Counted from the stretch's first letter, positions 32,029 to 42,900 are shown. The stretch is DNA of 64,000 bases from Bactericera cockerelli (GCA_024516035.1 CM044966.1:16569480-16633479); one strand, 5' to 3'. Notes: generated by a model not told the origin, from the sequence alone. A program made the numbers and translations.

Positions 32029-32097
32029 TAGTGATACAGAAGTTCTTTCCTTATTGATAAAGTTCTAGCTATAAGTGTTCTAAGTTTTGCCATCAAA

Positions 32098-32235
32098 AGA
32101 GAGAGAGAGACAAAGAAATAGAGAGAGAGAAAAAAGAAAGAGGTATTGAGAGAGAAAGACAAAGAAAGAGAGAGAGAGAGAAGAAAGAGAGTGAGAGAAA
32201 AAAGAGGGATTGAGAGAGAGAGACAAAGAGCAAAG
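32098..32235. repeat. GA-rich tract
   Basis: GAGAGA and AAAGAAAGAG runs with a roughly 60-bp internal repetition (GAGAGAGAGACAAAGA). Confidence 0.9.
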
Positions 32236-32285
32236 ATAATGAATTCAACTTTTCAAATTGAACTTACACCTCCTCTGAAGATAAG

Positions 32286-32640
32286 ATGAGAGAATATTTT
32301 TGGAGTCATAAAAAGTTTACCAGAACTTCTCAACATAATTTAATCTTTACTCACCAAAGTCAACTCATTAAAAATTCCCAACTTGTTCTAGAAGTATCTT
32401 CTTCGGAAATTCTAATATCGTATGGTACGATATTAGGGGACCCTCAAAGATTGGACTTTTCCAAGTTTTGGATAAGTTACTTTTTTATTAGTTTTGAAAA
32501 TTCGACTAAGTTCTGGAATAACTTACCGAAATTACCTTTATCGCGTTTGAAAGTTCAAGAGAAGATTTTGTACAGTATAGTATTGGATTAGAACTTTTCC
32601 AATATATTTTTGTTATCTATTTAATAATGCCGTGAAACTT
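32286..32640. other. spacer with a 101-residue ORF of unknown value
   Basis: The plus-strand ORF at 32286-32591 is not low-complexity but shows no motif I recognise. It contains a small palindrome, TAATATCGTATGGTACGATATTA. Confidence 0.3.
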
Positions 32641-32645
32641 TAACA

Positions 32646-33058
32646 TTTTTTACTTTCCTAATCCCCAATAAGGGACATATTGTATTCGTCGAATATTTGA
32701 CCTACCCAGTTTGTCACATTTCTTGACGAATCTTAGCCTCAGGATACCAGCCATTGATCCGCGCGTCTGTCTGTCTCTGTGTGTGAACAGAATATCTCGA
32801 GAACAGTAAGAGCTAGAGACTTGAAATTTGGTATGTAAATTAATTTTATACACCAGACGAACCACGAAACTTTTGGTTGAAATCGGCCGCATTATTCATC
32901 CTAGATGGGTGTTGTGACATATGAAATCTAATGATTTTGAGGTAGTGATCACGATTTTGGCATTGCTTTTTAGCTATCTGTTACCGTTGAGTCACCAGTG
33001 GCCGGATTCGACTTATTTTTGGGGGATAAGGAAAGTCGTGTGATGTTCACACCAGATT
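32646..33058 (+). repeat. interspersed repeat K, copy 2
   Basis: Parallels 30783-31090: TTTTTACTTTCCTAATCC, GACGAATCTTAGCCTCAGGA, AATATCTCGAGAACAGTAAG, GACTTGAAATTTGGTATG, ending GATGTTCACACCAGATTTTT. Confidence 0.8.
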
Positions 33059-33070
33059 TTTTGTCAACTG

Positions 33071-33136
33071 TCCCGTCAGTAGATGAGGTGGTAAGACGAG
33101 GTACTTGCAACCTGGAGGTCGGTGGTTCAAGTCCCA
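33071..33136 (+). repeat. family B SINE head
   Basis: GTCAGTAGATGAGGTGG, ACTTGCAACCTGGAGG and TCGGTGGTTCAAGTCCC. The tail is truncated. Confidence 0.75.
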
Positions 33137-33169
33137 TGCGTTTGAAACATTAATAAGAAATTAAACTCA

Positions 33170-33232
33170 CCGATATTAAACTCACCCAGCCTAGGTTGGG
33201 CCGGAATGCCAGCATCACGAAGTCTTCATAAT
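33170..33232 (-). repeat. 5S-headed SINE body fragment
   Basis: Minus strand: GAAGACTTCGTGATGCTGGC, ATTCCGGCCCAACCTAGGCT, GGGTGAGTTT, matching the junction of head and body in the copy at 15800-16014. Confidence 0.75.
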
Positions 33233-33261
33233 TGGAAACAACATAAGATTTTTTTTATATA

Positions 33262-33310
33262 CTGGTCTTAACTAAAGGGCGGGGTTATTGCCTTTGGCGA
33301 TCTCATTCTC
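33262..33310 (-). repeat. family A stem-loop fragment
   Basis: Minus strand: GAGATCGCCAAAGGCAATAA, CCCCGCCCTTTAGTTAAGAC. Confidence 0.7.
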
Positions 33311-33595
33311 TCTAATTAACTCTCTCTATCTAATTATCTTTCTGTCTCTCCTCATCCTTGGAAAATGATGGAAGGTGCCATTCGTACAATCCTCCCCCAC
33401 CCCCCAGGTGCTATTGAATAGGGGAAGGGCGGGGCTTACTTGTATAATCCTCCTCCCTCCCTTTACTCTCATCCCTTCCTTTTCTCTCCTCCCTCCCCTC
33501 CCCTCTCTCTTCCCTCCTCCCTCCTACTAATGTCATCCGTATCTTATTTCTTTCTGACGAACACGTTCTAGTCGGTGTGCTGAATATCAATGACA

Positions 33596-33648
<53 letters not shown>

Positions 33649-34400
33649 TTCTCCCTATCTCTCTATCTCCTCTATCCGTATCTCCATCCTCATTCTCTCT
33701 CTCTCTCTATCTCACTTTATTATCTAAGTCCTTTTCACTCTCTCTTTCCCTCCCTCTCTTTCTCTCTACCTATATCTCCCTCTGCATATCTTCTTCTTTC
33801 CCAATTACTTCCTTTCCTATTTCTCTCCATCCTTCGCTTCTTCTTTGTATCTTGTAGATAACAGATAACACGTGTTGAATACTAAATTATCTCCTTTCTG
33901 TGATGCTATCTTCATCTTCTCTCTTTCTACCATTCCTGTTCTCAGTACCTTTCTCTCTCTCTCTCTTTCTCCCGTTTTTCTCTTCGTATCTCTCTGTCTT
34001 TGTATCTCTCTCTTGTTCTGTATTCTATCATTTCCATCATAACCTTATTGTCTTTTATCTCTTTCTACCATTCCTTTTCTTTCTCTCTCTCTCCACAGTC
34101 TTTACATCCTTCTCTCTGGCTAACTTCATATTGATTGTTCTGTGTTCTATCATTTCCATCATAATCTGATTGTCTTCTATCTCTTTCTACCATTCCTTTT
34201 CTCTCTCTCTCTCTCTCTCTCTACAGTCCTTACATCCTTCTCTCTGGCTAACTTCATATTGATTGTTCTGTGTTCTATCATTTCCATCATAACCTGATTG
34301 TCTTCTATCTCTTTCTACCATTCCTTTTCTCTCTCTCTACAGTCTTTACATTCTTCTCTTTGGCTAAGTTCATATTGCTTCTTTTTGTATTTTGTTTAAA
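33311..34400. repeat. CT-rich region with a 125-bp tandem repeat
   Basis: Mostly (TC)n and CCCTCC. From about 34005 to 34385 three units share CTATCATTTCCATCATAA (34025, 34147, 34275), TCTTTCTACCATTCCTTTTC and CTCTCTGGCTAACTTCATAT. The Ser/Leu ORFs at 33577-33861 and 33900-34169 are low-complexity. Confidence 0.88.
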
Positions 34401-34785
34401 ATGTTCCTGTATTTTGTTTGATAAACTTATTTTAAATCACCAGTAACTTCTGCATCCCTCCAATCTCTGCTCTTAGCAAATTCCCACCACCACTTTCTCT
34501 CTCTAAATTTATTCTTTTGTGTTTGAAAAAAAAAGTTGAAAAAATGTTTCCTCTTAAAGTCCATTGATCTCTAAAAAAATCAGAAAAAAGAGACCATAAA
34601 AAAATCGCTTAAAGGCTGTTGAGCTTCGAACAATGAAGTAGAAAGCTTCTTAGACGAGGAGGTTTTTTTTTTTTTTTTTAATCTTTGTAACTGTTGTGAT
34701 GTTATCAACATAAGGAGAGTAAAAAGAAGGGGGTGGAGAGAAAGAGAGAGAAAGAAAGAGAAAAGGAGAGGAATAAAAATATATA
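34401..34785. other. spacer
   Basis: AT-rich, with a T/GA tract at 34660-34770. Nothing recognised. Confidence 0.35.
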
Positions 34786-34984
34786 CTAACACTATTTAGT
34801 GGAAGGTAACCACCAGGTGAGGTTAATGCTCAAAGCACCTAATTATTATGTGTCTTATTATTATGTGGTCACAAACTCAAATTAATGGGGAAAAATTCAT
34901 GCACTGGGTGGGATTCGAACTAATGGATCCCTACGCTACCTGGATCACCAGACTAGGGCGTTAACCAGTTGACTACCAGTGCAC
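34786..34984 (-). repeat. tRNA-headed SINE, family C
   Basis: Minus-strand head GTTAACGCCCTAGTCTGGTG, GATCCATTAGTTCGAATCCC. The tail is shortened through part of the stem-loop (GTGCTTTGAGCATTAACCTC). Confidence 0.85.
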
Positions 34985-35130
34985 TATAAAATAGAGAGAA
35001 AAAAATATTAGAAAGAGAGAGAAAATGTGAAAGATAATTATAAAGACTGAGGAAGAGAAGAAAGGGATAGAGAGAGACATAAATAATTAAAAAAAAAAAG
35101 AAACAGAGGGAAAAAGAAAAACAAAAAGAA
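34985..35130. repeat. A/GA-rich tract
   Basis: Purine-rich AGAGAGAAAA and AAAAAAAAAG. Confidence 0.8.
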
Positions 35131-35131
35131 G

Positions 35132-35300
35132 GGTTGGGTGGAAAAGATTGCCATAGGCAATAACCTCGCCCTTTAGTTAGGACATATTATCTATTTATCA
35201 ATTTCTTTCCATTTTATCCATTTTTCTTTGATAATAATTATTTGTATTGTATATGTCTTCTTATCTAATAAAGCATTTCATAATAATAATAATAATAATG
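35132..35300 (+). repeat. family A repeat
   Basis: GGGTTGGGTGGAAAAG, stem-loop ATTGCCATAGGCAAT, CTCGCCCTTTAGTTAGGACA, tail to TTATCTAATAAAGC and (ATA)n. Confidence 0.87.
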
Positions 35301-35499
35301 AAAGAGAGAGAAGTATAGGAAGAAAAAAAAGAAGAAGGAGAACAATTGTAGGAAAAGCTTTTCAAATATTTTAGGAGAGAAATAAAAACCACTCCACTAG
35401 GCCATAAAGTGAGACAACAGAAGAAAAGGAAAGCTTCTGTTAAACGTCAATATATTCTGAAAATTACCATTTTCTCCATCTTCTCTTTTTTTATCACCT

Positions 35500-35551
35500 C
35501 TTGCTCTCTCTCTCTCTCTCTTTCCCTCTTTCTCCCTTTCTCTCTCTCTCT

Positions 35552-35582
<31 letters not shown>

Positions 35583-35584
35583 CT

Positions 35585-35634
<50 letters not shown>

Positions 35635-35900
35635 TGTCTTCCTCGCTCCCTTTGTCTATATCTTTGTCTCTTCCGCCTCCTCTTTTCATCATTATTGTCC
35701 TTCCTCCTCTCTCTCTTTTAGTCCTCTCACTCTTTCTCTTACTCTCTCTTTAGTATTTTCAAAGAGACATTATTATCTTTCCACAATCAAACACAAAAAT
35801 ATACTGTTCTTTCTCTCTCTCTCTCTTTCTCCTTTCTATATCTTTCCTTTCTTTCTTTTTCCTTTCTATCTTTTTTTCCTCTCTCTTCCCTTTTATTCTT
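35500..35900. repeat. CT microsatellite region
   Basis: Long (TC)n with CCCTCC and TTTC interruptions. The overlapping Ser/Leu-rich (+) and Arg/Glu-rich (-) ORFs are artefacts. Confidence 0.95.
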
Positions 35901-36179
35901 CGTTCACAGAAAAATGTACGCATATCTCAAGAACTGCTTGAAACCCCCCTCCTCACTTTCGTCTGTTTTTGACAGAAGAAAATGCCAAAATGGCCTCGCA
36001 AAATAATAGGTTTTTCCTTATTCTCTGAATTTTTTGCCTCTTCTTAAAAAAAAGAAAAGAAAATAAGGATCGTTGTATTTTTCTGTCTAAAAAATAAGGG
36101 AATATATAAGATCATTTTTTAAAATAAATATATACACAGAACAGAAGTCAGGGGAAATGAAAAATGGTAATTGAACTAG

Positions 36180-36378
36180 GAGGATGGAGGGGGGGGGATG
36201 AGGGAGGGAGAGGAGAGTGAAAAGGGGGAGAGAGAGGGAGAGGGATTGAGAGAGGAGAGAGAGAGAAGAGAGAGGAGAGAGATAGAGAGAGGAGAGAGAT
36301 AGAGAGATAGGGGTAAGATTGAGAGAAGGGAAAGAGAGAGAGAGAGAGGGAGAGAGATAGGAGAGAGAGGGAGAGAGA

Positions 36379-36432
<54 letters not shown>

Positions 36433-36570
36433 AGGAGGGAAGAGAGAGCTAAAGATATAGGGAGAGATAGGGATAGAAAGAGACAGGAGAGGTAGGAGAG
36501 AGAGAGGGAGAGCAGAGAGAGAGAAGAGAGAGTGGGGGGATAGTATTAAGGAGAAGGAGAGGGAGAAAGG
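36180..36570. repeat. GA polypurine tract
   Basis: G9, GAGAGG and (GA)n runs. The 143-residue minus-strand ORF is low-complexity. Confidence 0.95.
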
Positions 36571-36669
36571 GAGAAACAATGTGTTGATGTTTGAAGATAA
36601 GATTAATGATGTAACAGCAAGATTAGAATATTAAAATCATGGGTATTATTACCTATGGATATTCTTTTG

Positions 36670-36745
36670 CATGTGTGTGTGTGTGTGTTGAGTGTATTGT
36701 GTGTGTTGTGTGTGTGTTGAGTGTATTGTGTGTTTTAGTGTATTT
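36670..36745. repeat. GT-rich microsatellite
   Basis: (TG)n with TTGAGTGTATTGTGTG units repeated twice. Confidence 0.9.
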
Positions 36746-36749
36746 GTTT

Positions 36750-36990
36750 GTCAGGCAACGATGGCTTGTTGAATACACAGTTCTCTTTCTGTCACTAAAG
36801 AACGTCCTAAAATGCTCGGACTTGTATAGTGACCATTCAAATTCCAAACCTCCTGATGCTGTTTTTCCCAGCCCCACTCAGGCTGGGCAAGGTTGATTTC
36901 AGTAGCTCTTTTGTGAGTTTCCATGTTTTCAGTGAATGGAGGTTTAAACCCCGCCGTATATGACCATGCAGTTGAAAGCGTTGTTTTATT
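36750..36990 (+). repeat. 5S-headed SINE
   Basis: Head: GGCTTGTTGAATACACAGTT, CTGTCACTAAAGAACGTCC, GGACTTGTATAGTGACCATT. Body: CCCACTCAGGCTGGGCAAGG, GTGAATGGAGGTTTAAACC, CATGCAGTTGAAAGCG. The head keeps the order of the 5S gene but with more divergence. Confidence 0.8.
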
Positions 36991-37159
36991 TTTAATTTAT
37001 TCTTTATTGACGGGACAAGTCTAACTGTCTCTTTCTTTGTATTGGCGTTCTTCACACCTCGGCCTAGTGTTTGATGTATACATTGAGTACATAGAACAAT
37101 ATAAAATTACAAAATAAAAACAAGAAAATTTATTAAAGCTTTTTTATGTCGATTTTTTT

Positions 37160-37255
37160 TTGTCCAGGCCAGGATTCGAACCCATAACTTTCGAGTGAAC
37201 AGACAGAGGTGTTTAACTTTATCCCCCCAAACCATTTGTCGGGACAGCTAATAAT
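37160..37255 (-). repeat. tRNA-like sequence, probable SINE head
   Basis: Minus strand has CGAAAGTTATGGGTTCGAAT then CCTGGCCTGGAC, a good B-box arm, preceded by a long, poorly paired region. No other copy is seen. Confidence 0.5.
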
Positions 37256-37259
37256 TTAT

Positions 37260-38254
37260 TTCCATCACCTACCACCATAAAGACAGGGGAGACAAAGGTA
37301 ATATTGGACAATTTATTTGATTTCTATTTATGAAGGGGAAGTTTATGTTTTTGAAGGCGTAAATTTAGGGTTAGGGAAAATGAACACTGAATTGAAATTC
37401 TGATAGTTACCGAAAGGGAAACAATATGACCAGCGTGAAATGCCTAATGTTTAGGAATTACTTCATTACGTATTACTTCCGTATATATTATTTGGACCAA
37501 AAATTGAGGAAGTAACAAGTAAACTTACCTCAGTAGAAAAAAATAAAATATATCTGCTGCTGTTTCACTCATAAAAATTACTATGCATGTCAAATTTAAA
37601 ACCCATATTACTCATTTTAACCTTAATTTTTCTAATTAATCCTAACCAATTTTTAATTTTAATTTTTTTTTTAATTTAAGATTAATGTTTTTTATTTAGT
37701 AAATTTTATAGTTAGGGACCAAAAATATAGAAACACCGATAATTTGTCTGTATTATGTATAAATAATAATAATGATACATATTACCAAAGTGATCTTATT
37801 GCAGACAGAATTATTCATCGACCGAACAATATCTGAGGAATAATCACCACGGGTCCGTACCACAGTTGAAAAACTTAAACTGTAGAGTAAGAACTCTTCT
37901 CAAATCTTGCTCTTAAATTTTTTACGAACATCAGGACTCGAACAGCGATCTCGATTACGATAGCCATCATCGAAACCCTGAACGTAGCGAAAGTTTATTC
38001 ACAACCAAATTAGCCCATTAAAGTTACGATTAAATCAGTCCGTAATGAAAATGCAATTCCTACTACTAGTACCACTAAGGTTACGTAATTACGTTTTGAA
38101 AGTTGCGTCTTAATAATATCTAATCACGCTCTTAATGTATGTTCTATTTGCTAACGTAATGATGCAAAATCAATGAAATCTTTAATCAAGATATTCCTAT
38201 TTCTAAGCAATCTTATGATGAGATAAGATATTTTTTATAGATAATTTTCATATT
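37260..38254. other. AT-rich spacer
   Basis: About 1 kb with no recognised gene. Confidence 0.4.
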
Positions 38255-38255
38255 T

Positions 38256-38386
38256 GTGTTAATCACTTTCGTGATATAACAACTACTCAAACTTGATTTA
38301 AAAAATCTTCACTGAATCCGTGACTTGAACCGCCGACCTCCAGGTTACAAGTCCACCGCCTTATCCATCGAGCTACTGAGGTCGGT
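38256..38386 (-). repeat. tRNA-headed SINE, family B
   Basis: Minus strand: CCGACCTCAGTAGCTCGATG, GTGGACTTGTAACCTGGAGG, TCGGCGGTTCAAGTCACGG, tail TTTGAGTAGTTGTTATATCA. Confidence 0.88.
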
Positions 38387-38442
38387 TTTTTTAAAGAGAT
38401 AATATTAACACTATCATAGAAAATGCTCTGATAGTTTAAGTT

Positions 38443-38655
38443 TAAGTAGTTAACGCGCTAGTCTGGTATTCCAGGTATTCGTAAGGGATCCGTTGGTTCG
38501 AATCCCACCCGGTGCATGCATTTTTCCTCATTTATTTGAGTTTGTGACCAATAATAATAATACCTAAGACTCTGAGGGTTAGCTGGTAGAAAATGCTTTG
38601 AGCATAAACCTCGCCTGGTGGTTACCTTCATCTCACTTAAGAGTGTTTATTATTA
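38443..38655 (+). repeat. tRNA-headed SINE, family C (full)
   Basis: AGTTAACGCGCTAGTCTGGT, GGATCCGTTGGTTCGAATCC, CACCCGGTGCATGC, then GGGTTAGCTGGTAGAAAATG, C-TTTGA-GCAT, CCTCGCCTGGTGGTTACC and (ATT)n. Confidence 0.9.
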
Positions 38656-39000
38656 TTATCATAGGTAAATTATTGAGTTATAAAGTTATAGCAAAAATAT
38701 TGGTTTCAATGATAAGGTTGTTGTATTTTGGTTTTTTAAATTTTTTTGTGTTATTTTTGCTATGTTAATACTTTTCTTTGTATTTTGTGTGATTTTTTGT
38801 TATCTTAATATTTCTTTGTTTTGTTGTGTCGATATGTTTGTTATTGTTAATATTTGTTCTTGTGTTGTTATTCTTGTTGATAATGAAGATTATGATGTCG
38901 TAATGAGAAATGTCCGAGATTCATTTCTTGTTAATTATTATTATTATTATCATAGGTAAATTATTGAGCTATAGCAAAAATATTGGTTTCAATATATGTT
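38650..39000. repeat. duplication around ATTATCATAGGTAAATTATTGAG
   Basis: ATTATCATAGGTAAATTATT and GCAAAAATATTGGTTTCAAT occur at about 38655 and 38945. The block ATTGTTAATATTTGTTCTTG with GATTATGATGTCGTAATGA at 38840-38930 recurs at about 39685-39775. Confidence 0.8.
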
Positions 39001-39249
39001 TTGAATTTTTGTATTTGGTTTTTACTTTGTGTTGTTAATTGTTTGTTGTTATATATTGCTGTAGTTTTAGGCGCATCACGATTCGTCTCAAAGGTTTTTA
39101 AAGTGAATTCAGTATAAAAATGACCACACTCTCTCAAAACATTTTTTTTGCGAAAATAACCACGATCGTCTCAGTACACGTAAAATACGGTACATGGGGA
39201 TTTTAAATCTTTTTAAAACTATTCAACATAAACGGGACATATTGAGGAA

Positions 39250-39480
39250 TTTTTGAGATGGCTTCTACTTACCAACCTACAATTCTAGCATGGCATCATG
39301 CATTTACCTAACCTACAATCTTGAGCATGGTTTCTATGCATTTACCTACCTTACTTTAAACCTAAGGCATTGCCTTCTATTTTCCTAACGAATACATATT
39401 GAGGCATGACCTCTATGTTTTTACCTAACCCTACTGTCAACCTCAATAACACTGATAACATAGATGACTGTTACTGGTCA
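39250..39480. repeat. diverged 45-bp-type array
   Basis: AGCATGGCATCATGCATTTA, CCTAACCTACAATCTTGAGC and GAGGCATGACCTCTATG, then TTTACCTAACCCTACTGTCA. This resembles the 45-bp minisatellite at 53104-53430. The distal part ATGACTGTTACTGG also parallels 53502-53520. Confidence 0.6.
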
Positions 39481-39859
39481 AACAATAAAATCGTGAAAAT
39501 CACATTTTAGGGATTTTTTTTGGTGCGAGAGGTAATTTTCTATGTGATAGTTAAAGGATTATAATTTCGATTTTTGAGTATTTGAACAATCGTGTTATAA
39601 CAATCGTGTTGTGAAAAGCCACCCAGTAGTTGAACAATCTGAATCCCGATATTTGTTTGATATTGTTGAAATTTGTTTATATTGTTATTGTTAATATTTG
39701 TTCTTGTTGTTGTTATTCTTGTTGATGATGAAGACTATGATGTCGTAATGACGAATGTCCGAGATGCATTTCTAAACCTTGAAGTCCTTGTATTTCGTGA
39801 CGACCTGTGCCATTGTTTTTTATTTGATGTGCATGAGGAGTCATGATCAGTTATTTCCA

Positions 39860-40000
39860 AGAATGTGATGATGATGATGACCTGTGATGATGGGGACTCG
39901 TCATGAACAATGGGTTAATTCGAAAAATGTGATGATGATGATAATGATGACCTGTGTTGATGGGGACTCATAATGAACAATGGGTTAATTCCAAGAGTTT
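39860..40000. repeat. 67-bp tandem duplication
   Basis: GTGATGATGATGA, TGATGGGGACTC and ATGAACAATGGGTTAATTC occur twice in direct orientation. Confidence 0.85.
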
Positions 40001-40080
40001 AGAAACATCTTCATTCTTCATCAGATGAAGTCATGATTAATGGAAAGTTCATTGGATCTACCTTGGAAAAGTGAGATTGA

Positions 40081-40084
40081 ATGT

Positions 40085-40115
<31 letters not shown>

Positions 40116-40305
40116 TTTTTCTCTCTCTTTCCCTCCCTCTTTCTCTCCCTCTTTCTATCTCTCTCTCTCATTCACTTTCTCTCTCTCTCTCTCTATCTCT
40201 CTCTTTCCCTCTCTCTCTCCCTCTATATCTCTCTGTCTTTCCCCCCTCTTTCTACCCCTTTTCCATCTCTCTCTCTCATTCACTTTCTCTCTCTTTAGTG
40301 GGTGA
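40081..40305. repeat. CT-rich tract
   Basis: (TC)n with CCC and TTT interruptions. The ORFs of 151, 75 and 74 residues are low-complexity. Confidence 0.93.
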
Positions 40306-40519
40306 AAATCCCACACCCCAAGTCAGGATGACCTGGGTGTCTCTAAAAAAGAAATTTCCTGTCTTCAAACAAGAAAAAAAGAAATTAGTTTCTGATATAA
40401 TTTTATTTCTTTTGATTTCAGGTAATAATCCTAGTTTCAATAGTTCAATATTCAATAGCTACTCTCTTACCCTCTCATTTCCCCTGTGGTGGTAAGTACC
40501 AAATACTTCTTCTTCTTCA

Positions 40520-40722
40520 TTATTATTATTATTATTATTATACAACGCTTTATTAGGTATAAATGGACATTATGTACATACAAATAATTAATTTAACAAT
40601 GAAAAAAAATGGAAACAATACATACAATGAAAATGAAAAATAATAGAAAATATATAAAAACATAAGTCCTAACTAAAGGGCGGGGTTATTGCCTATGGCA
40701 ATCTCTTCCACCCAACCCTCCT
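40520..40722 (-). repeat. family A repeat
   Basis: Minus strand: GGGTTGGGTGGAAGAG, ATTGCCATAGGCAAT, CCCCGCCCTTTAGTTAGGAC, long tail through ATGTCCATTTATACCTAATA and (TAA)n. Confidence 0.9.
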
Positions 40723-41039
40723 TTCACTTTGCCTTTTCCCCAATCCTACATGGGGTCGAAATTTGTCGACCGTAACTCGAGTACAGGGACCAGTCTTACG
40801 TCGTATGTTGTGTGTAAGTATTGTCTCAAATGAAGTCTAAAATTATATGAGCGCCTGATAAATATTTTGATTCTAAGTAGTTATGCAATGTGCTATATAA
40901 TCACAGTGTTTACTGGGATCATCGACCTCTGTCGTTACAATTCAAACATAATAAAAATCGAAGTTCTCGTTCGTGTAGCCAGCGAATTTCCTGTGGTTCG
41001 ATTCCCGTTCATGTAATATTTCAAGATCCTTCTCTTTTA

Positions 41040-41690
41040 AAATCCCTTGCTCTCCTGCTTATTTTATACCCTTCTAATTATCTCTCCCTCTCCCTCCTCT
41101 CTCTAATTATTATCTTTCTCTTTTCCCTCATCTTTCCTTTTTATTTTCGCTTTTTTATTCTGACATCTCTCTCTCTCTTTCTTTTTTGTCATCTTTCTCT
41201 TTCTTCGCTTTCTCTCTCTATCTATTTTCCCCTCAATCTCTCTCCCACTCTCTCTTTTTTGACATCTCTCTCTTTCTTCGCTTTCTCTCTCTATATTCTC
41301 TTTTCCCTCCAATCTCTCACTCTTTCTCTCTTTCTGACATCTCTTTCTCTCTCTTCATTCGCTTTCTCTCTCTATCTCTTTCCCTTAATCTCTCTCTTTT
41401 CTGATATCTCTCTCATTCTTCGCTTTCACTCTCCCTGTCCCTCCAATGAATTCTCCCATGTCTCCACAGTGAGTGTTTAGTTTTAATGAGTTGTTTTTTT
41501 TAATTAGCAATATTTCTGCTCCTGTAAGTGTGTACCTTCATTTAAACCCCAGACCCACTCCCTCCTCCTTCTATTCCTACTCCTCCTCCTTCTACCCCTC
41601 CTCTCTCCTCCCCCTCCTCCTTCTCCTCCTCCTCCTCCTCCTCCTCCTCCTCCTCCTCCTCCCCTTACTCCACCTTCTTTTCCTCTAGGT
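41040..41690. repeat. CT and CTC-rich region
   Basis: A loose repeat, TGACATCTCTCTCTTTCTTC then GCTTTCTCTCTCTAT, recurs at about 41160, 41260, 41335 and 41400. A (CTC)n run lies at 41600-41665. ORFs here are artefacts. Confidence 0.88.
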
Positions 41691-41704
41691 CTTCTTCCTG
41701 CTTC

Positions 41705-41907
41705 TTCGGTTTAATAATAATAAAACTCTTCAGTGGAAGATAACCACCAGGCGAGGTTAACTACCACCTAACCTTCAGATTCTTATTGTCATGTGGTCAC
41801 AAACTCAAACTAACGAGGAAAAATTCTTGCACTGGGTCGAATTTGAACCAACGGATCCCTACGCTACCTGGGTTACCAGACATTAACCATTTGACTTCCA
41901 GTGCAAT
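41705..41907 (-). repeat. tRNA-headed SINE, family C
   Basis: Minus strand: AGTCAAATGGTTAATGTCTG, GATCCGTTGGTTCAAATTCG, and tail GGGTTA-like AGGTTAGGTGGTAGTTAACC TCGCCTGGTGGTTATC. The inner stem has been deleted in this copy. Confidence 0.82.
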
Positions 41908-42199
41908 ATTAACTTTCTCTTAGGAGTTAAAGTTAAAGTTGAACTTTTCTCTTCTCTTCCCTTTGATTTTATTTTCACTTTAACATTCTCTTCTGTTTAG
42001 ATTCCCCTTTAATTATCTCTTCTGTTAATCTTCCGCTTCTCTTTAATTTTATCTTTTGTTAAATTTCCTCTTCTGTTCAAAGGTCTTTTTTCGTAAACGT
42101 GAGAGGTGTAAAACAGGGTTCAGTTGAGATTGGAGAAAAGGACCAAAGAGGGATCTCTTGGTGTCCTTGTCTATCTGACTTTGACTTTTCATTTAGACA

Positions 42200-42660
42200 A
42201 CTTTTAATTTGCTTCCCTCCCACTTTCCTCCTTTCCCTTCTCCTTTTTTCTTCTTCTCTTCCTCTCTCTCTCTCCCTCTCTCTATTCCTCTCTCGCCCTC
42301 TCTCTTTTCTTATCTCTCCCTCTCTCCTTTTCTCTCCCTCCCTCCCTCTTTTCTTCTCTCTCTCTAACTCTGTCTTTCTCTCTCTCCCACTCCCTCCCTT
42401 TCTTTCTCTCCCTCCCTCTCTCTATTTCTCTCTCTCCTCTCTCTCCCCCTTCTCTCTACCCCTCCCTCTCTTTTTCTCTCTCTCTAAACGAGTTTTCGAG
42501 TGTCACGATGAAAATTAAAAGTTTTGTTCAAATTCAGTCATGTGGCAAAACGAAGAGTTGTCTAGAACTAATATATGAACTCTTACTGTGTCCTCTCTCT
42601 CCCCTTTCACTTTATCTCTCCCTTCCTCTCTCTCTCTCTCTCATTCTTATCTCTTTTCCT
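42200..42660. repeat. CT-rich region
   Basis: (TC)n, CCCTCC and TTTCTC from 42215 to 42490 and again at 42590-42660. The 139-residue ORF is mostly low-complexity. Confidence 0.9.
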
Positions 42661-42726
42661 TCTTTTTAAACATTTTAAAAAGAAACATTTTTTCTGCCTC
42701 AAGAAATAGAGGGAAAAGATGAAAAT

Positions 42727-42900
42727 AATAGCTCAGTGGTTAAGCACTCGCTTGCCATGCGGAAGGTCCCGGGTTTGATCCCCCGAGCTGACAGAAATTT
42801 GTATTCTAATTTCGGTTACAGTTGTTTGTTTGGTATCCCCTACCTTCCAGTATGCTCTACAGTAGCTCCTTTTTCATGGCCGCGGAAAAAAAATAGCAGT
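42727..42900 (+). repeat. tRNA-Gly-like SINE
   Basis: AGCTCAGTGGTTAAGCACTC, GCTTGCCATGCGGAAGGTCC and CGGGTTTGATCCCCCGAGCT resemble a tRNA-Gly(GCC) by its GCC anticodon region. It is followed by ACAGTAGCTCCTTTTTCATG, a tail also seen near 44690. The acceptor stem does not pair, so it is not a functional tRNA. Confidence 0.65.

Noticed and set aside
32286..32591. 101-residue ORF
   Set aside because: Not low-complexity but no motif, no splice or polyadenylation context; left as unassigned spacer.
35409..36579. Ser/Leu/Pro or Arg/Glu-rich ORFs, and similar ones at 5652, 9484, 13299, 20844, 40040, 40890, 42099 and 63005
   Set aside because: Low-complexity polypurine/polypyrimidine translation.
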